From Planctomycetota bacterium (GTDB taxonomy: Bacteria; Planctomycetota; UBA1135; UBA2386): 64,000 nucleotides of DNA. The translations under genes were made by a program, and so were the position numbers. This document shows positions 1-9,515 of this stretch, one piece after another; the stretch's first letter is position 1; each line of letters starts with the position of its first letter. Below the pieces are notes generated by a model. It did no database searches and was not told the origin of the DNA. It saw nothing but the letters and a program-made list of their open reading frames with translations. The stretch is taken from contig JADZDL010000256.1 in the NCBI GenBank assembly GCA_020851075.1, positions 1 to 64,000 of the forward strand, read 5' to 3'.

Positions 1-1
1 C

Positions 2-139
2 CTGCCGTTCAACGGCAGCTCGACCGCGGTCCAGGTCCCGGCGTTCCTCGCCGGCATCAGCGTGATCGCGCAGAGCATCGGCGTCGCCAGCAACGGCTCG
101 CTGGTCTGCTCGGACGCGCACGAGATCGTGCTCCGGTGA
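2..139 (+). CDS. C-terminal end of a secreted protein with the shared planctomycete-type tail module (5' truncated)
   Basis: The window opens inside a reading frame that runs to TGA at 137-139. The 45 visible residues begin LPFNGSS and end SDAHEIVLR. They resemble the last strands of the C-terminal module also seen in the proteins at 1668, 33054 and 27049: a PLPF/PLPL segment, then short hydrophobic strands, then a final VLR/VRI-type strand. The N-terminal part lies outside the window, so the catalytic or binding part of the protein cannot be named. Confidence 0.6.
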   Translation: MPFNGSSTAVQVPAFLAGISVIAQSIGVASNGSLVCSDAHEIVLR

Positions 140-264
140 GTCGGCGCTGAGGCGCGCGCTGTGGCATGGGCCATGGCGCGCAGCCTCGCCCCCATCGATC
201 GCCCACGCAGGCATCGGGACGTTCGGCGTTCCACTCGTGGGCTAGAATGGCCGATAGCACGGCC

Positions 265-1563
265 ATGTCGCGTCACCCAACACTTCTGCTTGGCTGCCTG
301 ATCGGCACCCTGAGCGCCCAACAGGCGCCATCCTGGACCCTCGACGAAGCCACGATGGCGGCGGTGCTGCCAGCAATCGTGCAGGGATCGGCGGTGCCTC
401 AATCGGGCAAGGGCAACCAACCACTGACGGCTTTGGGGGACTACTGGTTGCGCACCATGGCTGCACCGCGCAGCGCGGGCACGGGCGATGTGACCTACGC
501 GTGGCCGCGTAGCACGCATGGGCGCACGTTCGCGATGACCGATAGTGGCAGCGTGATGTTCACCGACGAACGCACCCGTGCGTATGGCGAGAACAAGCTC
601 GCACCGCTGTGGAGCGCACTGGTGGCCAAAGGCAGCGAACTGCGCATGGACCAGATGCTCGGCATGCCGGGACGCGGTATGGACGACCAGATCTGGCAGC
701 CGATGATCACGGCGACGCACATCAAATCATCGATCGAAGTAATGGCGCGCGACGGCAAACCGGTCGCGGGCGTGACCGTCGTCGTGGGCACACCTTCGTG
801 GCTCGCTGGCGCAACGTGTCTAGACCTCGGCTCGGCGATCACGGCGGTCGGAATTGCCACGACGGCTGCCAATGGACGCGCGGAACTACGCAGCGTTCCA
901 GCCAATGGAGCTCACCTGGCGCTAGCAATCGGCAGCGACTTCCTCAAGGTGCCGATGCAGTTGGAAGCTAACGCGTCAGGTGTGGTCGTCGTCGTCGAAG
1001 CCTCGGCGATCGAACAGATCATGGCGCCGCAGCGAGTCAAGAATGAAGCCACCGCCATCGCAATCCTGAAGAACATCGCCTCCGCACAAGCACAAGGCCA
1101 GGCCTGTGGTGCCAACGATGCGAACGGTAACGGCACGGGTGAGTATGCGTTCTTCGCCCAACTCAGCGGGGTCGCCGAGTTGCAACAAGCAGCGGTCCCC
1201 GCGGGCGAAGTGAAGTTCGTGCCCCCGGTCCTTTCAAACGCCTTTTCGCGAGTCCGTGGCTCGTGCGTTCTGCTGGGTGGCTACCTGTTTCAAATCTACC
1301 TGCCAGGCAAGACCGGCTGGGTCACCGAAGCGCCATGTGGTGGCGGGCGCGGAGTGGAAGTCGATGCGAGCCGCGCAGAAGCTGAATGGTGTGCAGTTGC
1401 ATGGCCGCTGCAGGGCGGCGTGACCGGCAATCGCACGTTCTGGATCAGCCAGAAAGGCTACATCCTGGCAACCCCCGGCGGCAACGCCTTCAGCGGGCGC
1501 GCGAAACGGCCGGGGCCGGACTGCACAGGGGATCAGTGGGAGGCACTGAATACGGGATTCTGA
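265..1563 (+). CDS. Secreted protein of unknown function
   Basis: Encodes 432 residues from the ATG at 265. That start gives a clean Sec signal peptide (MSRHPTLLLGCLIGTLSAQQA); the in-frame ATGs at 166 and 247 would add a non-hydrophobic leader. The mature protein mixes helical segments with beta-rich stretches such as VAGVTVVVGTPSW. Its C-terminal third is rich in Gly and has spaced Cys residues (CGANDANGNG, CGGGRG, CTGDQW) that could form disulfides after export. I recognise no catalytic motif or family. It stands alone, with about 100 bp to the next gene. The spaced Cys and signal peptide argue for a periplasmic or surface location; the role is unknown. Confidence 0.75.
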   Translation: MSRHPTLLLGCLIGTLSAQQAPSWTLDEATMAAVLPAIVQGSAVPQSGKGNQPLTALGDYWLRTMAAPRSAGTGDVTYAWPRSTHGRTFAMTDSGSVMFTDERTRAYGENKLAPLWSALVAKGSELRMDQMLGMPGRGMDDQIWQPMITATHIKSSIEVMARDGKPVAGVTVVVGTPSWLAGATCLDLGSAITAVGIATTAANGRAELRSVPANGAHLALAIGSDFLKVPMQLEANASGVVVVVEASAIEQIMAPQRVKNEATAIAILKNIASAQAQGQACGANDANGNGTGEYAFFAQLSGVAELQQAAVPAGEVKFVPPVLSNAFSRVRGSCVLLGGYLFQIYLPGKTGWVTEAPCGGGRGVEVDASRAEAEWCAVAWPLQGGVTGNRTFWISQKGYILATPGGNAFSGRAKRPGPDCTGDQWEALNTGF

Positions 1564-1667
1564 CCGCCCGCGACGAAGAAGGGACGTCGCCCCCCCTTGT
1601 CAGCCTCCGCAAGTTGGGTTCCCCTGGGTGGCCCGAATGCCGCCACTCGCGGCCCCGGAACACCACC

Positions 1668-2783
1668 ATGCACAACCTCAGACTCGCCCTTCTCGCCACC
1701 ACCCTGCTCGCCGGAACCACCCTTCCCGCCCAAGACCTGATCGGCGTCGGTTGGGCAGGACAGGTTGTGCTCGTCGACTCGATGACCGCCGCCGTGACCC
1801 CGCTCGGCACCGGCCTGCCCGGCCAGAACGCGCTGGGTCGCGACGCCAGCGGCAACCTCTGGTGCACGACGCGCACCTCGACGACGCCTTACGTCTACGG
1901 CTTTACGCTGATCGATCGGAACACCGGCAGCGCCACGGTCGTGCACAGCAATACGATCGACATGCGCGGCTTCTGCGAAGCGGGTGGCACCGACCTGTTT
2001 GGCATCAACGACGGCGCTCCCGATCGCCTGGTTCGCGTCGATACGATCACGGGAACCTGGACGACGATCGGCAGCACGGGCTACAGCAGCATCCAGGGCC
2101 TCGCGATGCACCAAGGCACGCTCTACGCCTGGGACCTCAACAGCGGGGTCGTCGTCATCGATCCCAACACGGGCGCCGCGACGGATCCGTTCCCTGGCGT
2201 CACCGGCCCAACCGGGCTGCAGTTCCTGTGCTCGCATCCGGATGGGCGCCTGCTCGCCGGCGGTGGCAGTTCGACGAACTCGCTCTTCAGCATCGATCTC
2301 ACGACCGGCGCTGCGAACCTGATCGGCGTCATGACGGGCGCCACAGACCTGCGCGGCCTCGAATCGCTCGGCGGCTTCGCTTCGCCGTTTGGCGTCGGCT
2401 GCAGCGGCGCCAGCGGCCCCGTGACCCTGACCGTGACCGGCAACCTCAACGCCGGCGGCAACGTGATCGCCGCTTCCAACAACCACGCCTCAAACGCACT
2501 CGGCGCGATGGTCTTTGGCATCAGCACGACCTCCCACCAGGGCCTCCCGCTCCCCCTGGCGCTCGACCCCTTGCTCGGCACCAGCGGCTGCACGCTCTAC
2601 ACGAGCATCGACGCCTCGGTGATCGGCTTCAGCAACTCCGCTACACCCGCCACGTTGTCCTTCGCGTTCAACCTGAGCCCGGCATCCGGAGGCGCGGTCT
2701 TCCACATCCAGCACGCCTGCTTCGAACCGGTCCAGGGCGGCCTGTCTTGGTCGAACGCCGTGAGCGTGCACGTCGGTATGTAG
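1668..2783 (+). CDS. Secreted beta-propeller-like protein with the shared C-terminal module
   Basis: 371 residues from the ATG at 1668, chosen because it starts a typical signal peptide (MHNLRLALLATTLLAGTTLPAQ). Residues about 25-240 contain repeated units of the kind ...LYAWDLNSGVVVIDPNTGAATD... and ...LFSIDLTTGAANLIG..., like the DUF4394/NHL-type repeats that form beta-propellers. From about residue 243 (FGVGCSGASGP) a separate C-terminal module follows. It contains a Gly/Pro-rich GVGCSG start, PLPLALDPLLGTSGCTLYTS and a terminal SVHVGM strand. Related endings occur in other secreted proteins of this window. No catalytic site is visible; a surface binding or structural role is inferred. Confidence 0.75.
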   Translation: MHNLRLALLATTLLAGTTLPAQDLIGVGWAGQVVLVDSMTAAVTPLGTGLPGQNALGRDASGNLWCTTRTSTTPYVYGFTLIDRNTGSATVVHSNTIDMRGFCEAGGTDLFGINDGAPDRLVRVDTITGTWTTIGSTGYSSIQGLAMHQGTLYAWDLNSGVVVIDPNTGAATDPFPGVTGPTGLQFLCSHPDGRLLAGGGSSTNSLFSIDLTTGAANLIGVMTGATDLRGLESLGGFASPFGVGCSGASGPVTLTVTGNLNAGGNVIAASNNHASNALGAMVFGISTTSHQGLPLPLALDPLLGTSGCTLYTSIDASVIGFSNSATPATLSFAFNLSPASGGAVFHIQHACFEPVQGGLSWSNAVSVHVGM

Positions 2784-2874
2784 GCCCGCCGCGGCGAGCG
2801 CCACACTTCGCACAGCTCGCCTCAAGTTCGCCCATGCCATCGGGCCGATGAGCCCTTGGCAGGAGTCGAACGAA

Positions 2875-4470
2875 ATGCGAATCACGTGGCTGTTGGAAGT
2901 GGCCGACCAACTGTGGGGCGGCGTCAAGGTTGCACTCGAAGATGCGAACTGGCTGCAGCAACGCGGCCATCAAGTCACCGTCTTGAGTCGTTCGGGACCA
3001 CCGAGCTGGATGAAGCTCGCGTGCGCGTTCCGCACCGTGCAGGACTTCCGCCCAGAGCACCTGCCCGACGGTGACATCGTGATCGGCACGTTCTGGACCA
3101 CCGTGCCGTGGGCGGCGAGTGCTGGCGAGACGAAGGGCGTTCCCGTGCACTACTGCCAGGGTTACGAGGGCGACAACCCCGAGAACGTGAAGCTGCGCGA
3201 TCGCATCGAAGCGGCCTACCGCCTGAAGGGCGTCGAGCACGTCACGATCTCGAAGAACCTCACCAACCTGCTGCGCGACCACTTCGGCATCGAAGCAAAG
3301 CAGATCACCTACGCGATCGATCACGAAGTGCACCGCCCCGGCCCCGAACGGCGCCCTGGCTCACCACTGCGCGTTGGTCTCGTTGGCCCCTACCAGATCG
3401 ATTGGAAGGACCTCGCCACCGGCTATGAAGCGTGCCGCCTCGCCCATCTCGCGGGCCAGCCGATCGTGCTCGTGCGGGCGACGAATACCACGCCCGCAGC
3501 CGCCGAGCAGAACACGCCGTTCCCCGTCGAATGGCACCAGCAGTTGCCACCGGCGCAGATGGGCGACTTCTACCGTTCGCTCGATGTGTTCCTCGGCACG
3601 AGCCGCGGCGCCGAGGAGGGCTTCTTCCTGCCGGCCATCGAAGCGATGGCGTGCGGCATTCCGAGCGTGCTCACCGACATTCCGTGCTTCCGCAGCCACG
3701 GCGACGGTCGCGGCGAAGACCACTACGCGATGTTCGTGCCACCGCGCGATCCCGCGGCGATGGCCGAAGCGCTGATCGTCGCCGGCCGCGTTCCGGAGGT
3801 GCGCGCGACGCTCCGGCGCGAAGGCATGCGCACCGCGAGTCGCTACACGCGCGATTGCCATGGCACCGAACTCGAAGCGGCGCTGCAGGACTTCGTGAAT
3901 GCGCGCCAGTCTCGCAACAGGCAAACCAAGGCCATGCCGACCGCCGCGCCGACCGAGCGTTCGGCACTGCGCCTCGTCGAGCCCACGAGCATCGACGCGA
4001 GTACCGTCGTGAACGACCTGCTGCAGCGCCTGCGCCGCGAGGCCACGCAGTTCCTGCACGTCCAGCAGCCGGAGCCCGCCGCGCGCCTGCTCGCCGCAGC
4101 GTCGTGCCTCGATCCCGACAACACCGACCTGCAGCGCCAGGTGGCCGAAGCGCGCCATCTCGCCGGCGATCACGCTGGCGCGCTCGCAATCTACGATGCG
4201 CTGAGCCAACGCGGCATCGACGACGAAGCGCTGCACGCGGCGCGCGGCCATGTCCTGCACGCGCTGGGCGCCATGGCCGAGGCCGCGCAGGCCTTCCGCG
4301 CGGCCATTGCCGTCGGTCGGCGCACCGCCGATGCCTACAACCGCCTCGGCGTCGTGCTCTTCCAAGCTGGCGAAGTCGCCGCTGCGCGCCAGAGTTTCGA
4401 ACGCGCCCTGGTGCTGCAACCCAACCACACCGACGCCAGCGCCAACCTCGCCGCGTTGCCGGCAGCCTGA
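2875..4470 (+). CDS. GT4-like glycosyltransferase fused to a C-terminal TPR region
   Basis: 531 residues. The ATG at 2875 is preferred over the one at 2848 because AGGAG lies at 2861-2865. Residues 1-355 form a two-domain glycosyltransferase of the GT-B type: an N-terminal nucleotide-fold start (MRITWLLEVADQLWGG), a VHYCQGYEG segment, and a donor-site region (DVFLGTSRGAEEGFFLPAIEAMACG) with the E-x7-E arrangement of family 4 enzymes. From about residue 375 the sequence turns helical with TPR-like units (AARLLAAASCLDPDN..., AYNRLGVVLFQAGEVAAARQSF). The next gene starts 11 bp downstream and has the same architecture, so the two probably act on one glycan or glycoprotein. Acceptor and sugar cannot be read from the sequence. 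Confidence 0.85.
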   Translation: MRITWLLEVADQLWGGVKVALEDANWLQQRGHQVTVLSRSGPPSWMKLACAFRTVQDFRPEHLPDGDIVIGTFWTTVPWAASAGETKGVPVHYCQGYEGDNPENVKLRDRIEAAYRLKGVEHVTISKNLTNLLRDHFGIEAKQITYAIDHEVHRPGPERRPGSPLRVGLVGPYQIDWKDLATGYEACRLAHLAGQPIVLVRATNTTPAAAEQNTPFPVEWHQQLPPAQMGDFYRSLDVFLGTSRGAEEGFFLPAIEAMACGIPSVLTDIPCFRSHGDGRGEDHYAMFVPPRDPAAMAEALIVAGRVPEVRATLRREGMRTASRYTRDCHGTELEAALQDFVNARQSRNRQTKAMPTAAPTERSALRLVEPTSIDASTVVNDLLQRLRREATQFLHVQQPEPAARLLAAASCLDPDNTDLQRQVAEARHLAGDHAGALAIYDALSQRGIDDEALHAARGHVLHALGAMAEAAQAFRAAIAVGRRTADAYNRLGVVLFQAGEVAAARQSFERALVLQPNHTDASANLAALPAA

Positions 4471-4481
4471 CCCACACGAAC

Positions 4482-5867
4482 ATGCGCATTCTCTGCAACC
4501 TGCCGCTCGAGTGTTTCGACGAACGCGCGGCGATGCGGGGAATCGAGCTCGTCACCTTCGGGCCGCCTCTGCGCATGATGGTCGACGGCGTGCACTTCCC
4601 GTTTGATGTGGCGTTTGACCCATCGACGGGCAGTTGGGACGAACTCGCCGCGGCACTGCCAGACGGCTTCGTGCCGGACCTCGTGTTGCTCTACTGGCCC
4701 GACCAGGAACCGCTGCCCGCCGGCCTCGAACACTGCCCGCACCCGATCGTCGGCGTGATCTCGGACTACAACCTGAGCTTGCCGTATGTCGCAGGGCTGT
4801 GGCCGTTCTTCGACGTGCTGCTCTGCGATCGCGCCGGTGTCGATCTGTTCCGTCGCCTCACGTTCCCCGACGTGCGCTACTGGAATCAGTACGCGCACAA
4901 GCGGCCGTTCCACCAACTGCTGCCGAACGCCGGCCCGCGCGATCTCGACATCGGCTTTGTCGGCAACCTCAATCCATCCGTACAGCGCGAACGCGCCGCC
5001 TGGGTCGAACGACTGCGGCATCTGCAGGATCTCGGCATCGCCGCGGACGCGCGCAGCGGCATCTGCGGTGAGGCTTATGGCCAATACCTGAATCGCTGCA
5101 AGATCGGCTGGAATCGCAGCATTCGCGGCGAGATGAACCTGCGCGCGTTCGAAGTGCCCGCGTGCGGCGCGCTGCTCATGATGGAACGTGAGAACCTCGA
5201 GGTCGCGGACTTCTTCGTGCCCGGCGAAGAATGCGTGCTCTACGACGCGACCGATCTCGAAACCGTCGTGCAGGACCTGCTCGCCAATCCGACCCGGCTG
5301 CGCCGCATCGCCGCCGCGGGACATCGTCGGGTCCAGGACCACCGCCTGTCGCGACGCATCGGCCAGCTCGAAGCTGTGCTCACCAGACCAGGGCCAGGGC
5401 GCCCGGTGAGCACCGAACTCGACCGCGTGCTTGGCCGCGCCACCGCCATGCTGACGTCGTGGGCCGAGGGCAAGACGATCGTCGCCGCGGCACTCGCGGC
5501 GCACCACCTGGCGCCCAAGGACCCGCGCACGCTGAACCTGCTCGCGCTCGCGACGCTGCGCTGGCGCGGCAACGACGGCGGCGAAGCGGCCTGGCGCCTG
5601 TGGCATCAGGCCATCTCGCTCGATCCGACCTATCTACCCGCGGCGACCAACCTTGCAGCGCTGGCGCTGGCCGCAGGTGACAGCCGGTTGCAGCGCGCTG
5701 CGCAGCACGAAGTGACGCGCCGCGCGGCCGCGCCGACGTGGGCCGCCCTCGACGGCCCCACGCTGCCGTTGGGTTATGCCGAGCGCGCGATCGACCGTTC
5801 GTTGGCGCTGCAGGCCGCGGTGCGAGCCGGCGAGCCGCAGTTGTTCGCCGGCGCACTCGCACACTGA
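4482..5867 (+). CDS. CgeB-like glycosyltransferase with C-terminal TPR region
   Basis: 461 residues from the ATG at 4482, 11 bp after the preceding glycosyltransferase, so co-transcription is likely. The first 300 residues match the CgeB/DUF3880-type glycosyltransferase pattern: DIGFVGNLNPSVQRERAAWVERL, then NRCKIGWNRSIRGEMNLRAFEVPACGALLMMER, then a C-terminal PGEECVLYDATDLETVVQDLL segment. Residues about 315-460 are helical, with TPR-like spacing (PKDPRTLNLLALATLRWRG..., YLPAATNLAALALAAGD). CgeB-type enzymes decorate surface structures, for example spores in Bacillus. A surface or secreted-protein glycosylation role is plausible here, with unknown substrate. A small GC hairpin (5871-5883) follows the stop, before the convergent protease gene. 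Confidence 0.8.
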   Translation: MRILCNLPLECFDERAAMRGIELVTFGPPLRMMVDGVHFPFDVAFDPSTGSWDELAAALPDGFVPDLVLLYWPDQEPLPAGLEHCPHPIVGVISDYNLSLPYVAGLWPFFDVLLCDRAGVDLFRRLTFPDVRYWNQYAHKRPFHQLLPNAGPRDLDIGFVGNLNPSVQRERAAWVERLRHLQDLGIAADARSGICGEAYGQYLNRCKIGWNRSIRGEMNLRAFEVPACGALLMMERENLEVADFFVPGEECVLYDATDLETVVQDLLANPTRLRRIAAAGHRRVQDHRLSRRIGQLEAVLTRPGPGRPVSTELDRVLGRATAMLTSWAEGKTIVAAALAAHHLAPKDPRTLNLLALATLRWRGNDGGEAAWRLWHQAISLDPTYLPAATNLAALALAAGDSRLQRAAQHEVTRRAAAPTWAALDGPTLPLGYAERAIDRSLALQAAVRAGEPQLFAGALAH

Positions 5868-5904
5868 ACTGCGGCTGCGCCGCCCGGTTGGTGTGAGCGA
5901 TGAC

Positions 5905-8900
5905 TCACAGACCGAACGTGACACTCAGGACGTTCGTCGGCCGCACCTGCAGCAGACCGTTGTTCACCGCCGTCGCCAGCGCCTGGAAGTGCAGCGGCGC
6001 GCCCAAGAACAGGGGATTGGCGCCAATCGCTACCTGAAGTCGACCGCTGGTCCCGACCAGGGGATTGGTCATCGAGATGCCGGCATTCGTTCCATACGCG
6101 CCCGAGTAGGTGAGCAACAGCGAACTGCCATTGACCAAGGACCTGCAAGTGCCGTTCACCAACGGCTCGAACACGCTGATGGCCGACGTTTCCGTCGCCG
6201 CGACGTCAATCACGAGCAGCGCGGTATCCAACACCGCCGGGTTCTGCTGTTCGTTACCACCGAGCAGGAAGTCGAGCGAACCCGCCGTCAGGCTCGGGTT
6301 GCCGATCGCCGCCAGGGTGGGATGGCCACTTACCAGCGTGCCAGCCCCCAGAACCTCCAAGTCAAAGGACATGGCGCCACCCCCTGCCCAGGCCTGGCCA
6401 ACGGAATCCGTCGACATCCGGAACTGGCTGCAGTAGGTCAGATTCTGGGCGCCAATCGTGCAGGCCGGGTTGGTGGAGTTGTTGGTGATGAAGCGCCGGT
6501 AGCCGCAGACAACGTCGGGCGGGAGTTGCACGGCAAACCAACGGATCTGCTGATTCGCAGGCGTGCCAGCCGGCAGCATGGCGCGGAACTCCGCGGTCGA
6601 GTAACCGCCGCCCGCAGGGATGCGCATGAACCCACCCCAGCGGTTGTTCGAGTTCGGCCCCGAGAAGGCCGTTGAATCACCCGACAGCAGCGCGCAAGGG
6701 ACCACACGTTCGGTCGGAGAGTTGGTGCGCAGACTCACCATCGTCGCGGTAAGCAGCCCGGAGAAGCCATTGGTGCTGGTCCAGTAGCAGGTCTGGTTTG
6801 GCCACATCCCACCTTGGAAGGCATAACCGGCACCATCGAGCCGGAACGCAATCCAGCCGTCACCCGAGACCGAGGGCATCCCGGTGATCGCGCGGTAGTC
6901 CAGCTGCTGCGGCGCACCAAGGTACGGATAGGCACCCAGTCCGGTGTTGTACTGCCACGTCGTGCTGGTAGCCGTAGAACCAGGCGCGGTCTGCATGACC
7001 CCGCAGGTGCTCGCGGGCGCGGAGGTCGGCGTCGAGACAACCGTGCCAGGGGCCGTCGCTGGCGTGCCCAGGCGGCAACTCGCAAACGAACACACGAGCC
7101 GGCTGGGCATGCCGCTCGAGACCCGCTGCACGATGGCGTCGATCATGACGCGACCGTCGCGCGGAGCCGTGAACTCCAGTCGTTCCCAGGTCCGATTGCC
7201 GAGTGGATCCGCCCCGGTGATCTGACTGCCATCAGGCATCGTGAGCAGCAGGTCGGCATCCAGCCAATTGGGCGCCGTGATGCCCAATGTCGAAGCATCG
7301 GCAAACCACGTGATCGCGACGGCGTAGCGGTCGCCGGCAACGACCGTGAACTGGCCCAGCTGGTTGGTCGCCCCGACGCCCGTCGCCTGAATGACGGAAT
7401 CGAACGCGAGTTCGCTGACCGCCTTGGCGTAGGTAACGCGATCCGTGCGCAGGAACCCGGCCCCGACCGCATTGTCGCCATTGCCATCCGCAGTCGAGTT
7501 CTCCGGTGTCGCGAGCAACACAGCGCGCGTCTCCATGGCCGTTGGGATTCGCGTCGGAACCTGCCCATCCGGCCCGTTGGCAAACAACAAAGCAGCGCCA
7601 GATACGTGCGGCGCAGCAATCGAGGTGCCTTCCTGCAGTTCCGGATCCGCGATCGCCTCGTTGTCCTGCATCATGACCTGGCTGAGACCACCGATCGCAC
7701 CAATGTCGGGGAAGGTCCGGCCAAAACTCCCATTCGGGTGGCCCCAGCTGCTATTGGAGTCGCCACCTGCCAGGCACCAATCGGGACCGCTGGCAGTCCC
7801 ATACATGACATTCACAGGCTGCCGCTGAGGCCCGCGAGCCGACCACGCCGCCACCGGCCGCACCCAGTTGCCACCAGAGCCAACCCGGTTGAACTCGTAG
7901 GCGCCCACGGCGAGGCCATTGAGGTTGTAGTAGCTCTCGTAGGCCCTTGCCCCGGTGTTGCCTGCCGCCGTCACGACGAGAATGTCGTAGTCCCATGCCA
8001 ACATGCGCATCGCATCATTGACGATGTGGGTCGGATTGGTCGGGCCGCCGTAGGAGAGGTTCGCAACCAGGATCGGCCGCGTCGGCTGCGACGTGCCCGT
8101 GTAGGTGAAACGACGAGCAGCAAGCGTGTTCAGCCCACCGAGGACTTGCGATTGGTAGGCCCAGTAGCCGGTGGGGTCGGCGGGGAACCCCAGGCAAGGC
8201 GCCTGCGGAGTCGTTGGCGGCAGCGAGGCCAGGATGTTCATCGCCACGAGCCCTGCACCCGGCGCATGACCAGGCGCAAACGAGAACAGGTTTGGGCCAT
8301 TCGTGGCAGCCCCGGCAAGGACCCCCGCGATGCCAAGGCCATGGTAGAGGTTGGTGGTTCCGACCCCAGGCGCCGGCAGTGGCCGCATCGGCAGCGGTGT
8401 CGCCGGGGTGTTCCAATCCAGATCCGCCAGGACTCGCGTCGGCTGCGACAGGCTCCCGCCTTGATGCAGCCCGGCATGATGGCGCTGCACGCTCCCGAAC
8501 TCACCGAGCAACCAGCCATCCAGGACGGCGGCAACCGGGGCCCAGCTCGACGAACCTGCACCTGTGAAACCACTCTGGTGGGCGAAGCTCGCTCGATGAT
8601 GCTCGACCCCGATCGGCCGCGGATCACTCGGCGCCACACCGGTCGTCGCCGACGTCGCAACCGACATCGCCGGCGAAACGGAATCCGCCCAGACCCCTGT
8701 CACCTTTGGCGAGGCACGCAAGGCGGCCACCGCGTCCGGTGGGCAATCGACCACGCATGCATGCAGCATCGGCAACTCGAACGCGACGCTGCCACCGAGC
8801 CTGGCCAGGGTCGGCAACAGCTCGGCTACCGCATTTGCGCACTCGCGCGTACGACGATCGACTTCCAGTTCGTGCAGGATGGCCCGCGTCGCCTGGTCGA

Positions 8901-9090
8901 TGCCACGCTCGCGCTCCGACAGCGGTAGATCGTGCCGCAAACCTCCAGGCAGGCTGACGATGTAGCGGACGATGGAACGGGTCTCACCCTGCACAACGGG
9001 ATCAGTTCCTTGTTGGGCGAGAACGTGACCGGGAACGGCGAGTGCGAGCAGACCTGCGCACCACACCGACGACAGAAGAGTGGGTTTCAT
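5905..9090 (-). CDS. Large secreted subtilisin-like (S8) serine protease
   Basis: 1061 residues from the ATG at 9090, chosen because it begins a signal peptide (MKPTLLSSVWCAGLLALAVPGHVLAQQ). The S8 catalytic set is present: Asp191 in VAAVLDG, His250 in YHGLGIAGVLAG, oxyanion Asn378 in VVTAAGN and Ser490 in EGTSIAAPHVSG. Residues about 30-140 look like an inhibitor-type propeptide (ALRASPKVTGVWAD). Between Asp and His there is an unusually long Gly/Pro-rich loop. Downstream, residues about 500-900 are beta-rich and may form P- or jelly-roll domains. The last 150 residues resemble the C-terminal modules of other secreted proteins in the window. Likely exported and self-processed; the substrate is unknown. 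Confidence 0.9.
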   Translation of the reverse strand: MKPTLLSSVWCAGLLALAVPGHVLAQQGTDPVVQGETRSIVRYIVSLPGGLRHDLPLSERERGIDQATRAILHELEVDRRTRECANAVAELLPTLARLGGSVAFELPMLHACVVDCPPDAVAALRASPKVTGVWADSVSPAMSVATSATTGVAPSDPRPIGVEHHRASFAHQSGFTGAGSSSWAPVAAVLDGWLLGEFGSVQRHHAGLHQGGSLSQPTRVLADLDWNTPATPLPMRPLPAPGVGTTNLYHGLGIAGVLAGAATNGPNLFSFAPGHAPGAGLVAMNILASLPPTTPQAPCLGFPADPTGYWAYQSQVLGGLNTLAARRFTYTGTSQPTRPILVANLSYGGPTNPTHIVNDAMRMLAWDYDILVVTAAGNTGARAYESYYNLNGLAVGAYEFNRVGSGGNWVRPVAAWSARGPQRQPVNVMYGTASGPDWCLAGGDSNSSWGHPNGSFGRTFPDIGAIGGLSQVMMQDNEAIADPELQEGTSIAAPHVSGAALLFANGPDGQVPTRIPTAMETRAVLLATPENSTADGNGDNAVGAGFLRTDRVTYAKAVSELAFDSVIQATGVGATNQLGQFTVVAGDRYAVAITWFADASTLGITAPNWLDADLLLTMPDGSQITGADPLGNRTWERLEFTAPRDGRVMIDAIVQRVSSGMPSRLVCSFASCRLGTPATAPGTVVSTPTSAPASTCGVMQTAPGSTATSTTWQYNTGLGAYPYLGAPQQLDYRAITGMPSVSGDGWIAFRLDGAGYAFQGGMWPNQTCYWTSTNGFSGLLTATMVSLRTNSPTERVVPCALLSGDSTAFSGPNSNNRWGGFMRIPAGGGYSTAEFRAMLPAGTPANQQIRWFAVQLPPDVVCGYRRFITNNSTNPACTIGAQNLTYCSQFRMSTDSVGQAWAGGGAMSFDLEVLGAGTLVSGHPTLAAIGNPSLTAGSLDFLLGGNEQQNPAVLDTALLVIDVAATETSAISVFEPLVNGTCRSLVNGSSLLLTYSGAYGTNAGISMTNPLVGTSGRLQVAIGANPLFLGAPLHFQALATAVNNGLLQVRPTNVLSVTFGL

Positions 9091-9515
9091 GGAGTGTCGA
9101 GGGCAGTGGCAAGGAGATCCCCAGTTCCACTGCGGTGCGGTAGGTGTCTCGTGCACTCCCTGAAGTTCTGGAAACTGCGAGACTCGCGTTCTGCCACACC
9201 AGCTCGGAACGCGACCGCGCAAGGCGGAGAAGGGCGCGCCCAACGCCGCGCGGGGCCACCCATAGGTCGAGCATCTCCGAGCCATTAAGTCACTCGGCGG
9301 CTCCGACCGGGCAGCCCTGGCGGCGACCAACTCACGAAACTCGCCCACACGAGGCAGCCTCGCGTTGCTCGGAACAACATCGCGGGCTGCGCGCGAATTC
9401 GGCCGTTCGGCCGCGTTCTCCTTGACCGGCATGGCGCCGCCGCGAAACTCTTCGCCCCCGAACCGGGAACGGGATCTCTCACGATCCCGCGACACACCTC
9501 GCCAACCAACCAAAC
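9091..9515. other. Divergent intergenic region between the S8 protease and the EF-hand membrane protein
   Basis: About 425 bp separate two divergent starts and must hold both promoters. No credible protein frame or RNA gene is visible. The only clear structure is the inverted repeat at 9470-9489, listed separately. Confidence 0.6.
9470..9489. promoter_or_regulatory. Inverted repeat 26 bp before the EF-hand protein start
   Basis: CGGGATC at 9470-9476 pairs perfectly with GATCCCG at 9483-9489 around a 6-nt loop. It could be a leader hairpin or an operator for the gene starting at 9516. There is no T-tract, so it is unlikely to be an intrinsic terminator. Confidence 0.3.

Noticed and set aside
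6814-8928. 704-residue open frame on the plus strand
   Set aside because: Antisense to the S8 protease with its complete catalytic set; Arg-rich shadow.
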